NCBI RefSeq assembly: GCF_003751635.1 | Contig: NZ_RJVI01000001.1 | Span: 440,726 to 504,725 of the forward strand | Source of the DNA: Inmirania thermothiophila | GTDB lineage: Bacteria > Pseudomonadota > Gammaproteobacteria > DSM-100275 | Length of the DNA stretch: 64,000 nt | Reading direction: 5' to 3' | Shown here: positions 54,474 through 63,154 of the stretch, one piece after another | How the letters are laid out: every line of letters begins with the position of its first letter | How positions within the stretch are numbered: position 1 is the first letter of the stretch | Position numbers and translations under genes: made by a program | The notes under the pieces: model-generated | The model's input: the letters and a program-made list of their open reading frames with translations, nothing else | Told to the model about the DNA's origin: nothing | Database searches by the model: none

Positions 54474-55181
54474 ATGGGGGGGCGGTTCCTGCTCGTGCTG
54501 CTGCTGGCGCTTGCCCTCGGCGGCTGGATGTTCCTGCGCTGGCTGCGGCGCACGCCGCCGGAGGAGGTGGCGCGGGTGCTGCGCAAGGGCGCGCTGTGGG
54601 GGGCGGCGGGGCTGCTTCTGCTGCTCGTGGTGACGGGACGGATCCACTGGCTCTACGGGCTCGTCGCGGGCCTGCTGCCGCTCGCCCAGCGGGTGCTGGC
54701 CCTGGTCCGGCTGGCGGCCATGCTGCGTCGTCTGCGGGGGATGGTGGGCGGTGCGGGGGCGGCGGGCGCCGAGGCGGTCACCCCGTTTCTGCGGGCGGTG
54801 CTCGATCCGGCGGGCAGGGTGGTGGCGGCGCAGGTGCGCGCCGGGCGCTTCGCCGGGCGGCACCTCGCGGAGCTTGGCCCCGAGGAGCTGCGCGCGCTCC
54901 ACGAGGAGCTCGCCGGCGACCCCGAGGGGCGCGCCCTGCTCGAGGCCTGGCTCGAGCGCGTGCACGGCCCCGGCCGGCGGGACGGCGGCCGGGCGGTGTC
55001 GGGCGGCGGGATGACCCGCGAGGAGGCCTACGCGGTCCTCGGGCTCGAGCCCGGCGCCAGCGCCGAGGAGATCCGCGCCGCCCACCGCCGCCTCATCCAG
55101 CGCCTGCACCCGGACCGCGGCGGCTCCGACGACCTCGCCGCGCGCATCAACCGCGCCAGGGCCGTGCTCCTCGGCGAGTAG
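54474..55181 (+). CDS. Membrane-anchored J-domain protein
   Basis: A 235-residue protein with two N-terminal hydrophobic helices (about 4-22 and 43-60). A middle soluble stretch follows, then a C-terminal J domain (about 178-235) with HPDRGGSDDLAARINRARAVLL. The layout resembles TIM14/Pam18-like DnaJ proteins, in which the J domain recruits DnaK to the membrane. The start ATG 54474 opens with GGRFLLVLLLALAL. No DnaK is nearby. Confidence 0.85.
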   Translation: MGGRFLLVLLLALALGGWMFLRWLRRTPPEEVARVLRKGALWGAAGLLLLLVVTGRIHWLYGLVAGLLPLAQRVLALVRLAAMLRRLRGMVGGAGAAGAEAVTPFLRAVLDPAGRVVAAQVRAGRFAGRHLAELGPEELRALHEELAGDPEGRALLEAWLERVHGPGRRDGGRAVSGGGMTREEAYAVLGLEPGASAEEIRAAHRRLIQRLHPDRGGSDDLAARINRARAVLLGE

Positions 55182-55185
55182 CCCG

Positions 55186-55214
55186 CTGCAAGGCCGGCGG
55201 CGTTGGCCTATCAT
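55186..55214 (+). promoter_or_regulatory. Putative sigma-70 promoter of livKHMGF
   Basis: CTGCAA (weak -35), an exact 17-base spacer, and TATCAT (5 of 6 to -10); 75 bases before the livK ATG. Confidence 0.4.
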
Positions 55215-55288
55215 TGCGCGATGTGGCCGCACGGCCGCAGGTCAACGACAAGGGGGCCCACCCCCGACGGAGGAGAGGAGTGCACACC

Positions 55289-56512
55289 ATGCCTTCCCGC
55301 TTGCTCATCGCCTGTGCCGCCGCCCTGCTCGCCTTCGGCGCCGGGCCGGCCGCCGCCGCCGAGGACGAGATCGTCTTCGGCGCCGCGGTCTCGCTCACCG
55401 GCAAGTACTCCACCAACGGCATGAACACCAAGAACGGCTACGAGCTGGCCGTGAAGCGCATCAACGAGATGGGCGGCGTCGCGGTCGGCGGCAGGCGCTA
55501 CCGCATCCGCGTCAAGTACTACGACGACGAGTCGACCCCGGCGCGGGCGGCGCAGCTCGTCGAGCGCCTGATCAACCAGGACAAGGTGCAGTTCGTCCTC
55601 GGTCCCTACAGCTCGGGCCTGACCAAGGCCATCGCGCCGGTGACGGAGAAGTACCGCATCCCCATGGTGGAGGCCAACGGCGCCTCGCGCTCGCTCTTCA
55701 ACAAGGGCTACCGCTACCTCTTCGCGGTGCTCTCCACCAGCGAGCAGTACCTGTCCAGCGCCGTGGCCCTGCTCGCCGAGCAGCTCGAGAAGACGGGGCG
55801 CAAGCCCTCCTCGGCGCGCATCGCCCTGGCGATGGAGAACGATCCCTTCTCGCAGGACGTGCGCGCGGGCATCATCGACGACGCCCGCCGCTACGGGATG
55901 AGGGTGGTCATCGACGACAAGCTGCCGCCCGAGCTCAACGACATGTCGGCCACCCTCACCAAGGTCAAGGCGCTCAGGCCCGATGCGCTCTTCGTCTCGG
56001 GCCACGCCCGCGGGGCGGCGCTTGCGGTGCGCCAGATCGCGGAGATGCGGGTGGACGTGCCGATGGTGGCCATGACCCACTGCGATTCGGCCAAGATCAT
56101 CCAGAAGTTCGGCGAGAAGGCCGAGTACACGCTCTGCGCCTCGCAGTGGGACCGGCACCTCGCCTACAGCGACCGGTGGTTCGGCACCGCCAACGACTTC
56201 GCCGAGCTGTTCGAGAAGACCTACGGCTACGCCCCGCCCTACCAGGCGGCGGAGTCGGCGGCGGGCGTCCTGGTCTACGTCGACGCCATCCAGCGCGCCC
56301 AGTCCCTGGATCCGCAGAAGGTGCGCGATGCGCTTGCCGCCACCGACCTCATGACCTTCTACGGCCCCATCCGCTTCGACGAGACGGGCAAGAACATCGC
56401 CAAGCCCATGGTCCTCTACCAGGTCCAGGACGGCGCGTACCGCGTCGTGGCCCCCACGAAGTGGGCCGCGGCCAAGCTGCGCTGGCCGACCCCGCCCTGG
56501 AGCCAGCGCTGA
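55289..56512 (+). CDS. livK: Branched-chain amino acid-type ABC transporter substrate-binding protein
   Basis: A 407-residue periplasmic type I binding protein with a signal peptide (about 1-24, ending AAAA before EDEIVFG). The family start IVFGAAVSLTGKYSTNGMNTKNGYELA is clear, and LGPYSSGLTKAIAPV near 108 lines the pocket. The ligand could be branched-chain amino acids, amides or aromatic acids. Start ATG 55289 follows AGGAGAGGAG. A hairpin separates it from livH. Confidence 0.9.
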   Translation: MPSRLLIACAAALLAFGAGPAAAAEDEIVFGAAVSLTGKYSTNGMNTKNGYELAVKRINEMGGVAVGGRRYRIRVKYYDDESTPARAAQLVERLINQDKVQFVLGPYSSGLTKAIAPVTEKYRIPMVEANGASRSLFNKGYRYLFAVLSTSEQYLSSAVALLAEQLEKTGRKPSSARIALAMENDPFSQDVRAGIIDDARRYGMRVVIDDKLPPELNDMSATLTKVKALRPDALFVSGHARGAALAVRQIAEMRVDVPMVAMTHCDSAKIIQKFGEKAEYTLCASQWDRHLAYSDRWFGTANDFAELFEKTYGYAPPYQAAESAAGVLVYVDAIQRAQSLDPQKVRDALAATDLMTFYGPIRFDETGKNIAKPMVLYQVQDGAYRVVAPTKWAAAKLRWPTPPWSQR

Positions 56513-56533
56513 GCCGTGCCGGCGCCTGAGCCT

Positions 56534-56563
56534 GCCCCCGCCCGCCGCGCCGTGGGCGGGGGC
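56534..56563 (+). promoter_or_regulatory. Perfect 10-bp hairpin between livK and livH
   Basis: Arms 56534-56543 and 56554-56563 are exact complements with a 10-base loop. It probably limits read-through so that the binding protein is made in excess. Confidence 0.5.
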
Positions 56564-56580
56564 CCCGCCGGAAAGGCCCC

Positions 56581-57480
56581 GTGAGCGAGCTCCAGCTCCT
56601 CCTCGACGCCCCCGTGCTCGCCGTGCAGCTCGTCATCGACGGGCTGCTCGTGGGGGCCATCTTCTGTCTCGCCGCCTACGGCATGGCCCTGGTCTGGGGC
56701 GTGATGAACATCATCAACATCGCCCAGGGTGAGCTGGTGATGCTCGGCGGCTACGTCACGCTCCTCGTGGTGCAGGCGGGGCTGCCGCCCTTCGTCGGGG
56801 TGCCGGTGGCGGCGGCGGTGCTCTACGTGGTGGGCTGGGCGCTCTACCGCGCGGTGATCTTCCGCGTGGTGGACCGGGACATGTTCATCTCCATCCTCGC
56901 CACCTTCGGCATCAGTATCTTCCTGCAGCAGCTCGCCAACGAGGTCTTCGGGGCGGACGTGCAGACGGTGCGCTCGGGGCTGGGGCAGTTCTTCCTCTTC
57001 GGCGGTCTGGTGACCGTGAGCCAGATCAAGTTGGTGGCCTTCGCGGGGGCGGTGGTGCTGGCGCTGGTGCTCTACCTCTTCCTCAAGCGCTCGCGCCTCG
57101 GCCAGGCCATCCGCGCCTCGGCCCAGAACGCCCGCGCCGCACGCATCCTCGGCATCGACACCGGCCGCGTCTACGCCACCACCTACGCTCTCAACGCCGC
57201 CCTCTGCGGGGCCACCGGGGCGCTGGTGGTGATGGCCTGGGTGATCCACCCCTATATCGGCCTGCCCTACACGGTGCGCTCGTTCATGATCGTGGTCGTC
57301 GCCGGGCTGGGGAACCTCCCCGGGGTGGTGGCGGCGGGGCTGGGCCTCGGCGTGGCGGAGAACTTCGCCGGCTTCCTCCTCGGCGCCGAGTACCAGGCCG
57401 CCTTCGTCTTCTCCCTGCTGGTGGTGATCCTGGTCTGGCGCAACTGGCGTCTCGCGCGCCGGAGGCTCTACCTGCGATGA
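56581..57480 (+). CDS. livH: ABC transporter permease LivH
   Basis: A 299-residue membrane permease starting at GTG. About eight helices and the family core (YGMALVWGVMNIINIAQGELVMLGGY, residues about 31-56; SAQNARAARILGID near 180) are visible. It overlaps livM by ATGA. With LivM it forms the channel for the substrate delivered by LivK. Confidence 0.93.
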   Translation: MSELQLLLDAPVLAVQLVIDGLLVGAIFCLAAYGMALVWGVMNIINIAQGELVMLGGYVTLLVVQAGLPPFVGVPVAAAVLYVVGWALYRAVIFRVVDRDMFISILATFGISIFLQQLANEVFGADVQTVRSGLGQFFLFGGLVTVSQIKLVAFAGAVVLALVLYLFLKRSRLGQAIRASAQNARAARILGIDTGRVYATTYALNAALCGATGALVVMAWVIHPYIGLPYTVRSFMIVVVAGLGNLPGVVAAGLGLGVAENFAGFLLGAEYQAAFVFSLLVVILVWRNWRLARRRLYLR

Positions 57481-58463
57481 GCCGGGGGGCGCGCCTGGCG
57501 GCGGCAGCGGCGGGCGTGGCGCTGGCGCTTGCGGCGCCGAAGCTCGCCCCGGCGATCGTCACCCAGCTCGCCTTCCTGTGGGTGATGGTGCTTTTCGCCC
57601 TGACCTGGGACGTGGTCGGGGGGCAGATGGGTTACACCTCCTTCGGCAACATCGTCTTCTTCGGCCTCGGCGCCTATTGCGCGGCGGTGGTGCAGCGCGA
57701 CCTCGGGCTCGGCTACTTCGAGGGCCTCGCCGTGGGCATGGCGGTGGCCGCGGTGCTGGCGGTGGCGGCGGCCTTCGTGCTGGGGCTGGGGCTGCTCGGC
57801 ATCCGCGGCCACTACTTCGCCATCGGCACCCTCGGCCTGGGGATCGCCGCCGGCGAGATCGCCTCGGGCTGGGACTACGTGGGGGCGGGCTCGGGCATGG
57901 TCACCCCCCTCTATCCGGGGCCCGCGGGGGCGCGCGACGTCTTCTTCTACTACTACTTCCTGGCCCTCGCCGCGGCCTGCCTGCTGATCCTGCGCCGGCT
58001 CTACGCGGGGCGCTTCGGGCTCGCCATCAACGCCATCCGTGACGACGAGGACAAGGCCGAGGCCATGGGGCTGCGCACCCGGCGCTACAAGATCACCGCC
58101 TGGTGCGTGTCGGCCTTCTTCCTCGCCCTGACCGGGGCCGGCGTGGGGCATCTGATCGGCTTCATCGACCCCCGCGACGTCGCCTTCGCCGGGCCCACCT
58201 ACGGCGTCTGGATGGTGCTGATGGCGATCCTCGGCGGCTCCGGGACCCTCTGGGGCCCCGTGCTCGGGGCCTTCGTCTTCCACGTCACCCAGGAGCTCTT
58301 CTGGACCTATCTGCTGGGCTGGCAGCGGGTGGCGCTGGGGCTGTTGATCGTGATCATCGTGGTCTTCTTCCCGCGCGGGATCCTGGGCTGGGCCCGCGAG
58401 CGCTGGCCGGAGCGGTTCGGGGAGGTGGTGGAGGAGGGGCCGCAGGGCGGAGGCGGGCGGTGA
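57477..58463 (+). CDS. livM: ABC transporter permease LivM
   Basis: A 328-residue permease with about nine to ten helices. It shows QMGYTSFGNIVFFGLGAYCAAV (residues about 51-72) and the cytoplasmic coupling-helix segment INAIRDDEDKAEAMGL near 187. It overlaps both neighbours by four bases. A charged C-terminal tail (residues 308-328) follows the last helix. Confidence 0.93.
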   Translation: MSRGARLAAAAAGVALALAAPKLAPAIVTQLAFLWVMVLFALTWDVVGGQMGYTSFGNIVFFGLGAYCAAVVQRDLGLGYFEGLAVGMAVAAVLAVAAAFVLGLGLLGIRGHYFAIGTLGLGIAAGEIASGWDYVGAGSGMVTPLYPGPAGARDVFFYYYFLALAAACLLILRRLYAGRFGLAINAIRDDEDKAEAMGLRTRRYKITAWCVSAFFLALTGAGVGHLIGFIDPRDVAFAGPTYGVWMVLMAILGGSGTLWGPVLGAFVFHVTQELFWTYLLGWQRVALGLLIVIIVVFFPRGILGWARERWPERFGEVVEEGPQGGGGR

Positions 58464-59203
58464 GCGCCATCCTCGAGGTGCGCGAGGTCACCAAGACCTT
58501 CGGCGGCGTCGTCGCCAACCGCGGGATCAGCCTCTCCGTGGGGCGGGGCGAGATCGTGGGCCTGATCGGGCCCAACGGCTCGGGCAAGACGACGCTGTTC
58601 AACTCCATCGTCGGCCAGCATCCCATCGACGAGGGCTCCATCCGCTTCGAGGGGCGCGAGATCTCGCACCTGCGGGTGGGCGAGATCGCCCGCCTCGGGC
58701 TCGTGCGCACCTACCAGCAGACCCGCGTCTACACGCGCATGAGCTGCATGCGCAACATGCTCATCAGCATGCCGCATCGCGAGGAGCGCCTCCGCGACCT
58801 CTTCGCGCGCTTCCCGCGCGAGGCCTACGAGGAGGCGGAGATGCTGCTGGACTTCGTCGGCCTCTACCCCAAGCGCAACCTGCCCGCGGGCGAGCTCTCC
58901 TTCGGCCAGCAGAAGCTGCTGGAGTTCGCCATGGCGCTCATGAACCGGCCGAAGATGCTCCTCCTCGACGAGCCCACCGCGGGCATCAACCCGACGCTCA
59001 TCAACGGCCTCGTGGACCGGCTGCTGCGCGTCAACGAGGACCTCGGCCTCACCCTGCTGGTGATCGAGCACAACATGCGGGTGATCATGAACCTGGCGCG
59101 CTACATCTACTGCCTCGCCCACGGCGAGCTGCTGGCCGAGGGCACGCCCGACGAGATCCGCGACGACCAGCGCGTCATCGACGCCTACCTGGGGGCGCAC
59201 TGA
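58460..59203 (+). CDS. livG: ABC transporter ATP-binding protein LivG
   Basis: A 247-residue ATPase. Walker A GPNGSGKTT near residue 36, the signature LSFGQQKLLEFAMAL near 145 (FGQQ in place of SGGQ), and Walker B MLLLDEPTAGINP near 164 are present. It starts at GTG 58460 overlapping livM; its stop directly abuts the livF ATG. Confidence 0.94.
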   Translation: MSAILEVREVTKTFGGVVANRGISLSVGRGEIVGLIGPNGSGKTTLFNSIVGQHPIDEGSIRFEGREISHLRVGEIARLGLVRTYQQTRVYTRMSCMRNMLISMPHREERLRDLFARFPREAYEEAEMLLDFVGLYPKRNLPAGELSFGQQKLLEFAMALMNRPKMLLLDEPTAGINPTLINGLVDRLLRVNEDLGLTLLVIEHNMRVIMNLARYIYCLAHGELLAEGTPDEIRDDQRVIDAYLGAH

Positions 59204-60061
59204 ATGAAGGAGCTGTGGGAGCGGCGCGGCTACGGCCTCGGGCGGGTCGACACCGTCATCTCGGTCGACGCGGTGCAGGAGGAGGCGCGGCGGCTCGCCG
59301 AGCAGGGCCCCAGGGCCGAGGCGCTGCGGGCGCTGGTGCGCGGCGAGCCGGTGGTGGAGGTGGAGGGGCTGCATGCCGGCTACGGCAAGATGGAGATCCT
59401 GCACGGGGTCTCGCTCTACGTGGGCGACGGCCAGGCGCTGTGCCTGATCGGCCCCAACGGCGCCGGCAAGTCCACCGTGCTGCACTCCCTCTACGGCTTC
59501 ACCCGCATCTACGGGGGCAGGGTGCGGGTGGGCGGGCGCGAGGTCACCCGGCTTGCGCCGCACGAGCGCCTGCGCGACGCCGGCGTCGCCTACATCCTGC
59601 AGGACAACTCCGTCTTCCCCGACATGACGGTGGAGGAGAACCTGTGGATGGGGGGCTTCCTCATGCCCGATCCGCGCAGCGCCCGCGAGGCCGCCGAGCG
59701 CGTCTTCGACCGCTACCCGCGGCTGGCGCCGCGGCGGCGCCAGCCCGCGCGGGTGCTCTCCGGGGGCGAGCGGCGGCTGCTGGAGATCGCCCGCGCCCTG
59801 GTCATGGACCCAAAGGTGCTGCTGGTGGACGAGCCCTCCATCGGCCTCGAGCCGCGCTTCATCGACATGGTCTTCGAGATCCTCGACGAGCTGCGCCGCC
59901 GCGACCGCAAGACCATCGTCATGGTGGAGCAGAACGCCAAGAAGGGGCTCGAGTTCGCCGACATCGGCTACGTCCTCGCCTCGGGCGTCGTGGTGCGCGC
60001 GGGCCCCGGACGGGAGCTTCTCGCCGACCCCGAGGTGGGGCGGCTCTTTCTCGGAGGGTGA
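59204..60061 (+). CDS. livF: ABC transporter ATP-binding protein LivF, N-terminally extended
   Basis: A 285-residue ATPase with Walker A GPNGAGKST (residues about 84-92), signature LSGGERRLLEIARAL near 185, and Walker B VLLVDEPSIGLEP near 206. Typical LivF is about 235 residues and starts near PVVEVEGLHAGYG, here residue ~49. The extra ~48 residues (ELWERRGYGLGRVD..., charged and helical) are unusual. ATG 59204 is the only good start directly after the livG stop. An internal start cannot be excluded. Confidence 0.9.
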   Translation: MKELWERRGYGLGRVDTVISVDAVQEEARRLAEQGPRAEALRALVRGEPVVEVEGLHAGYGKMEILHGVSLYVGDGQALCLIGPNGAGKSTVLHSLYGFTRIYGGRVRVGGREVTRLAPHERLRDAGVAYILQDNSVFPDMTVEENLWMGGFLMPDPRSAREAAERVFDRYPRLAPRRRQPARVLSGGERRLLEIARALVMDPKVLLVDEPSIGLEPRFIDMVFEILDELRRRDRKTIVMVEQNAKKGLEFADIGYVLASGVVVRAGPGRELLADPEVGRLFLGG

Positions 60062-60066
60062 GCGGG

Positions 60067-60360
60067 ATGATCCATCGGCTCCTGCGCTATCGCGTGCGCG
60101 CCGACGCGGTCTGCTCGGTGGAGGATGCGGTGACGCGGCTGCTGGAGGCGGTGCGCCGCGAGGAGCCGGGCACCTTCTACCGCGTCTACCGCCTGGGCGA
60201 CGGGCGCGAGTACCTGCACATCATGGGCTTCCCGGACGAGGCCGCCGACCGCCGCCATCAGCAGGCGGACTACACCCACGCCTTCGCCGACACCCTCTAC
60301 GACTGCTGGGAGTCGCCGGCGGAGACGGTCGAGCTCGAGCTGTTGGGCGAGAACGGCTGA
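60067..60360 (+). CDS. Small ABM-like (dimeric alpha/beta-barrel) protein of unknown function
   Basis: A 97-residue protein with one predicted beta-alpha-beta-beta-alpha-beta unit: IHRLLRYRVRADAVCSVEDAVTRLLEAVRREEPG, then FYRVYRLGDGREYLHIMGF and a terminal VELELLGE. This is the pattern of antibiotic-biosynthesis-monooxygenase-like proteins. It is the last gene of the liv operon, 5 bases after livF, suggesting a link to the imported compound. No catalytic residues can be assigned. Confidence 0.65.
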   Translation: MIHRLLRYRVRADAVCSVEDAVTRLLEAVRREEPGTFYRVYRLGDGREYLHIMGFPDEAADRRHQQADYTHAFADTLYDCWESPAETVELELLGENG

Positions 60361-60366
60361 GGACGC

Positions 60367-60549
60367 TCAGCGCCGGCGAGGCGGCACCTGCTTCTCGAGG
60401 GCGCGGCGCAGCCGCGGCGGGTTCTTTTCCGCCTTGCTGAAGGTGACGCGGCCGTAGAGGATGCAGCCCTTCATCCCGGGATCGCAGGGGATCCCGTTGA
60501 CCCGCATGCAGCGGCCGCCGCTCTCGTGTGGACAGCCCCAGGCGCCCAT
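60367..60549 (-). CDS. Small cysteine-rich protein, unknown function
   Basis: A 60-residue protein with four cysteines at 6, 14, 22 and 29 (C-x7-C-x7-C-x6-C) inside CPHESGGRCMRVNG and PCDPGMKGCILYGRV, then a basic C-terminal tail rich in Lys and Arg. The spacing suggests a zinc or iron-sulfur site. It follows recJ by 9 bases on the same strand and is probably co-transcribed with it. The compact, regular motif and operon position argue it is a real gene; I do not recognise the family. Confidence 0.65.
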   Translation of the reverse strand: MGAWGCPHESGGRCMRVNGIPCDPGMKGCILYGRVTFSKAEKNPPRLRRALEKQVPPRRR

Positions 60550-60558
60550 GGCGCCATC

Positions 60559-62355
60559 CTAGCCCGTCGGCGCCGCGGCCGGGATATCCCCTTGGGCGGG
60601 GGGCTGGGCCACCAGCCCCAGCACGCGCAGGGAGAGGCGGCGCAGGCCGCGGAAGTGGTCGGCCTCCGGCGTGACGAGCAGATGCGCCTGCGTCCCCGGG
60701 GCGGGCCGCGGCCCCGTCCCGGCGGCCCCGAACCAGATGGCGCGCAGGCTCCGGCCCTGCGCCTCGAGGACGAGCTGGAGATGGGCGCCCTCGGCGCCCA
60801 CCGGGCGGACCGTGCCCACCCGGGCCGCGAGCTCGAAGGCCGGGGGTTCGAAGCCCCGCCCCCAGGGCTCGAGGGCGGCGAGGGCGTCGAGGAGCGGATC
60901 GTCCAGCTCGACGGCCGCCACGGGGCCGTCGCTCTCGGCGCGGGGGCCGAGGCGGGCGGGGTCGAGGCGGGACGTGGCGACCTCGTCGAAGGCCTCCGCG
61001 AACGCCTCCAGCGCGGCCCGCGGCAGGGTGAGGCCGCCGGCGCCGGCGTGGCCGCCGTAGCGCACCAGGCCCGCGCGCGGCGCGGCGGCGGCGAGGGCGT
61101 CGCGCACGTGAAAGCCGGCGATCCCGCGCACCGAGCCTGCGGCCAGCGCGGGGTCTGCGGCGTGGGGCGAGAGGCAGGCGGTGGGGCGGCCGAAGCGCTC
61201 GACGACGCGGCTTGCGACGATGCCGTGCACGCCCGGGTGGCCCCGCGGCAGCCACAGGGCGAGGCCCGCACGGCCGCGCGCCACCGCCGCCTCGGCGAGA
61301 GCCCAGGCCTCCTCGGTGAGGGCGCGCTCGATCTCGCGGCGGCGTGCGTTCTCGCGCTCGAGCAGGGCGAGCCAGCGCGCGGCCTCGGACTCGTCGCCGG
61401 CGAGGAGGAAGCGCACCCCGGCCATGGCCTCGTCGAGGCGGCCGCGGGCGTTGATGCGCGGGGCCACCGTGAAGGCGAGGTCGCGCGCGGTCACCGGGCC
61501 CTCGCCGAGGTGCGGGCGCAGCACCCGCCAGCACGGGCGTGCCCCGGCCTCGATGCGCGCGAGCCCCGCGCGCACCACGGCCCGGTTGTTGGCGCTGGTG
61601 GCGAGGCTGACGCAGTCGGCCACGGTGCCGAGCGCCACCAGGTCCAGGAGGTCGTCGAGATGGGGGGCGTCGGCGGGCAGGCGCCCGTCGGTGATGAGGC
61701 GGGCGCGCAGGGCGCACATGAGCAGCCACGCCACCATCACCCCGGCGATGGCGCGGTCGCCCCAGGCGCCCGGCAGCAGGGGGCTGACGCAGGCCGCGGC
61801 CGCTTCCGGCGGGCCGGATTCGGGCAGGGCGTGGTGGTCGGTGACGACGACGTCGATGCCGGCGGCGGCGAGGCGGGCGATGCGCTCGCCGTCGCTGCTG
61901 CCGCAGTCGGCGGTGATCACCAGCGCCGGGCGCGGCCGGGCGGCGAGGATGCGCGCGGCGACACCGTCGGAGAGGCCGTAGCCCTCGCGCAGGCGGTGGC
62001 CGATGAAGGAGAGGAGGCGCCGGTGGCCGAAGTGCCGCCCCAGGGCCTCCAGCAGCACGGCATGGGCGGTGACGCCGTCCACGTCGTGGTCGGTGACCAC
62101 GGCCACGGGCTCGTCGCGCGCGAGCGCCTGCGCGAGCCGCTCCACCGCCGCCGCCACCCCGGGCAGGTCGCGCGGGTGGTCGAGGCGCGCCAGCCCCGGG
62201 CGGGCGAGCGCCGCCGACGGCAGGCGGGTGGCGGCGACGCGCGCCGCCGCCGGGGGCAGCCCCGCCGCCTCGAGGGCGGCGGCCACCGCGGGGTCGGGGG
62301 TGCGCCGGTGCAGACGCGCCCACCAGCGCCCGGTCCAGACCCGCTCCGCGGTCAC
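60559..62355 (-). CDS. recJ: RecJ-type single-stranded-DNA-specific exonuclease
   Basis: A 598-residue DHH-family nuclease. Motif I is TDHDVDGVTAHAVL (near residue 90), motif II is VITADCGSSDG near 143, motif III is VTDHHALPES near 170, and motif IV is LVALGTVADCV near 235. The DHHA1 part has GGHAGAGGLTL near 438. A C-terminal OB domain follows. It degrades single-stranded DNA 5'-3' in recombination and repair. It starts at GTG 62355, overlapping the upstream CinA-like gene by GTGA. Confidence 0.88.
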   Translation of the reverse strand: MTAERVWTGRWWARLHRRTPDPAVAAALEAAGLPPAAARVAATRLPSAALARPGLARLDHPRDLPGVAAAVERLAQALARDEPVAVVTDHDVDGVTAHAVLLEALGRHFGHRRLLSFIGHRLREGYGLSDGVAARILAARPRPALVITADCGSSDGERIARLAAAGIDVVVTDHHALPESGPPEAAAACVSPLLPGAWGDRAIAGVMVAWLLMCALRARLITDGRLPADAPHLDDLLDLVALGTVADCVSLATSANNRAVVRAGLARIEAGARPCWRVLRPHLGEGPVTARDLAFTVAPRINARGRLDEAMAGVRFLLAGDESEAARWLALLERENARRREIERALTEEAWALAEAAVARGRAGLALWLPRGHPGVHGIVASRVVERFGRPTACLSPHAADPALAAGSVRGIAGFHVRDALAAAAPRAGLVRYGGHAGAGGLTLPRAALEAFAEAFDEVATSRLDPARLGPRAESDGPVAAVELDDPLLDALAALEPWGRGFEPPAFELAARVGTVRPVGAEGAHLQLVLEAQGRSLRAIWFGAAGTGPRPAPGTQAHLLVTPEADHFRGLRRLSLRVLGLVAQPPAQGDIPAAAPTG

Positions 62356-63089
62356 CGCGCGATGCCCAGGAGCAGGCCGCGCAGCGCCTCCACCTCGGGG
62401 GGGCGCGGCGGCCGGTAGCGGATGCGCACCAGGGTGCGGTAGCCGTCGGGACGGCGCCTGGACGGGTAGATCCCCACCCGCAGCGCCGGGTGGTCGCGCA
62501 CGAACGTCTCCACCGCACCCGCGATCTCCCCCTCGGGCAGGGGCAGCTCCAGCTCCTCCGCCTCCCAGCCCGCGCCGGCCTCCGGAAAGAGCCGCTCCAG
62601 CTCCGACTCCACCATGGGTTGGAGCATGTGCGGGAAGCCGGGAAAGGCGTGGATGCCCTCGAGGGCGAAGCCGGGCGCGCCGTCCGGGTTGGGGATGAGG
62701 CGGCAGCCCTCGGGCAGCATCGCCATGCGCCGGCGCTGCTCGTTGTAACGGGCGCCGAAGCGGGCGGCGAGGAGGCCGTCGCACTCGGGATGGAGGACGA
62801 GGGGGCGGCCGAGGGCGCGGGCGACACCCTCGCGGGTGCGGTCGTCGTGGGTCCCGCCGATGCCGCCCGCGACCAGGATCGGCCGCAGCCCCGCATCGCG
62901 TAGCCGCGCCAGCCACTCGCCGATCACGGCCTCGTCGTCGGGCAGGCTCAGGGCGAGGCGGGCGGGGAGGCCGAGGGCGGCGAGCCGCGCCAGCAGCCAG
63001 CGCCGGTTGCCGTCGTCGCGCTCGCCGTGGATGAGCTCGTCGCCGACGGTCACCACCGCCGGTGTCGCTGCCGGGGGTCTGCTGTCCAC
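62352..63089 (-). CDS. CinA N-terminal (molybdopterin-binding MoCF fold) protein
   Basis: A 245-residue protein with the MoCF/CinA domain: VVTVGDELIHGERDDGNRRWLLARLAALG at the N-terminus and the phosphate-binding LVAGGIGGTHDDRTREGVARAL near residues 75-96. It lacks the C-terminal nicotinamide-nucleotide amidase domain of full CinA. Stand-alone members may have ADP-ribose pyrophosphatase-like activity. It is first in an operon with recJ and the Cys-rich gene. Confidence 0.87.
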   Translation of the reverse strand: MDSRPPAATPAVVTVGDELIHGERDDGNRRWLLARLAALGLPARLALSLPDDEAVIGEWLARLRDAGLRPILVAGGIGGTHDDRTREGVARALGRPLVLHPECDGLLAARFGARYNEQRRRMAMLPEGCRLIPNPDGAPGFALEGIHAFPGFPHMLQPMVESELERLFPEAGAGWEAEELELPLPEGEIAGAVETFVRDHPALRVGIYPSRRRPDGYRTLVRIRYRPPRPPEVEALRGLLLGIAR

Positions 63090-63154
63090 GGCGGCGATTG
63101 TAGCCCGCCTCGGCTATATTCGCGGCGGACGGCGCCACGAGGGAGGACCGAGCC

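Noticed and set aside
55205..55219. TGGCCTATCATTGCG upstream of livK looks like a sigma-54 promoter
   Set aside because: The GG-to-GC distance is one base short of the strict sigma-54 spacing. It is better read as part of a sigma-70 -10 (TATCAT).
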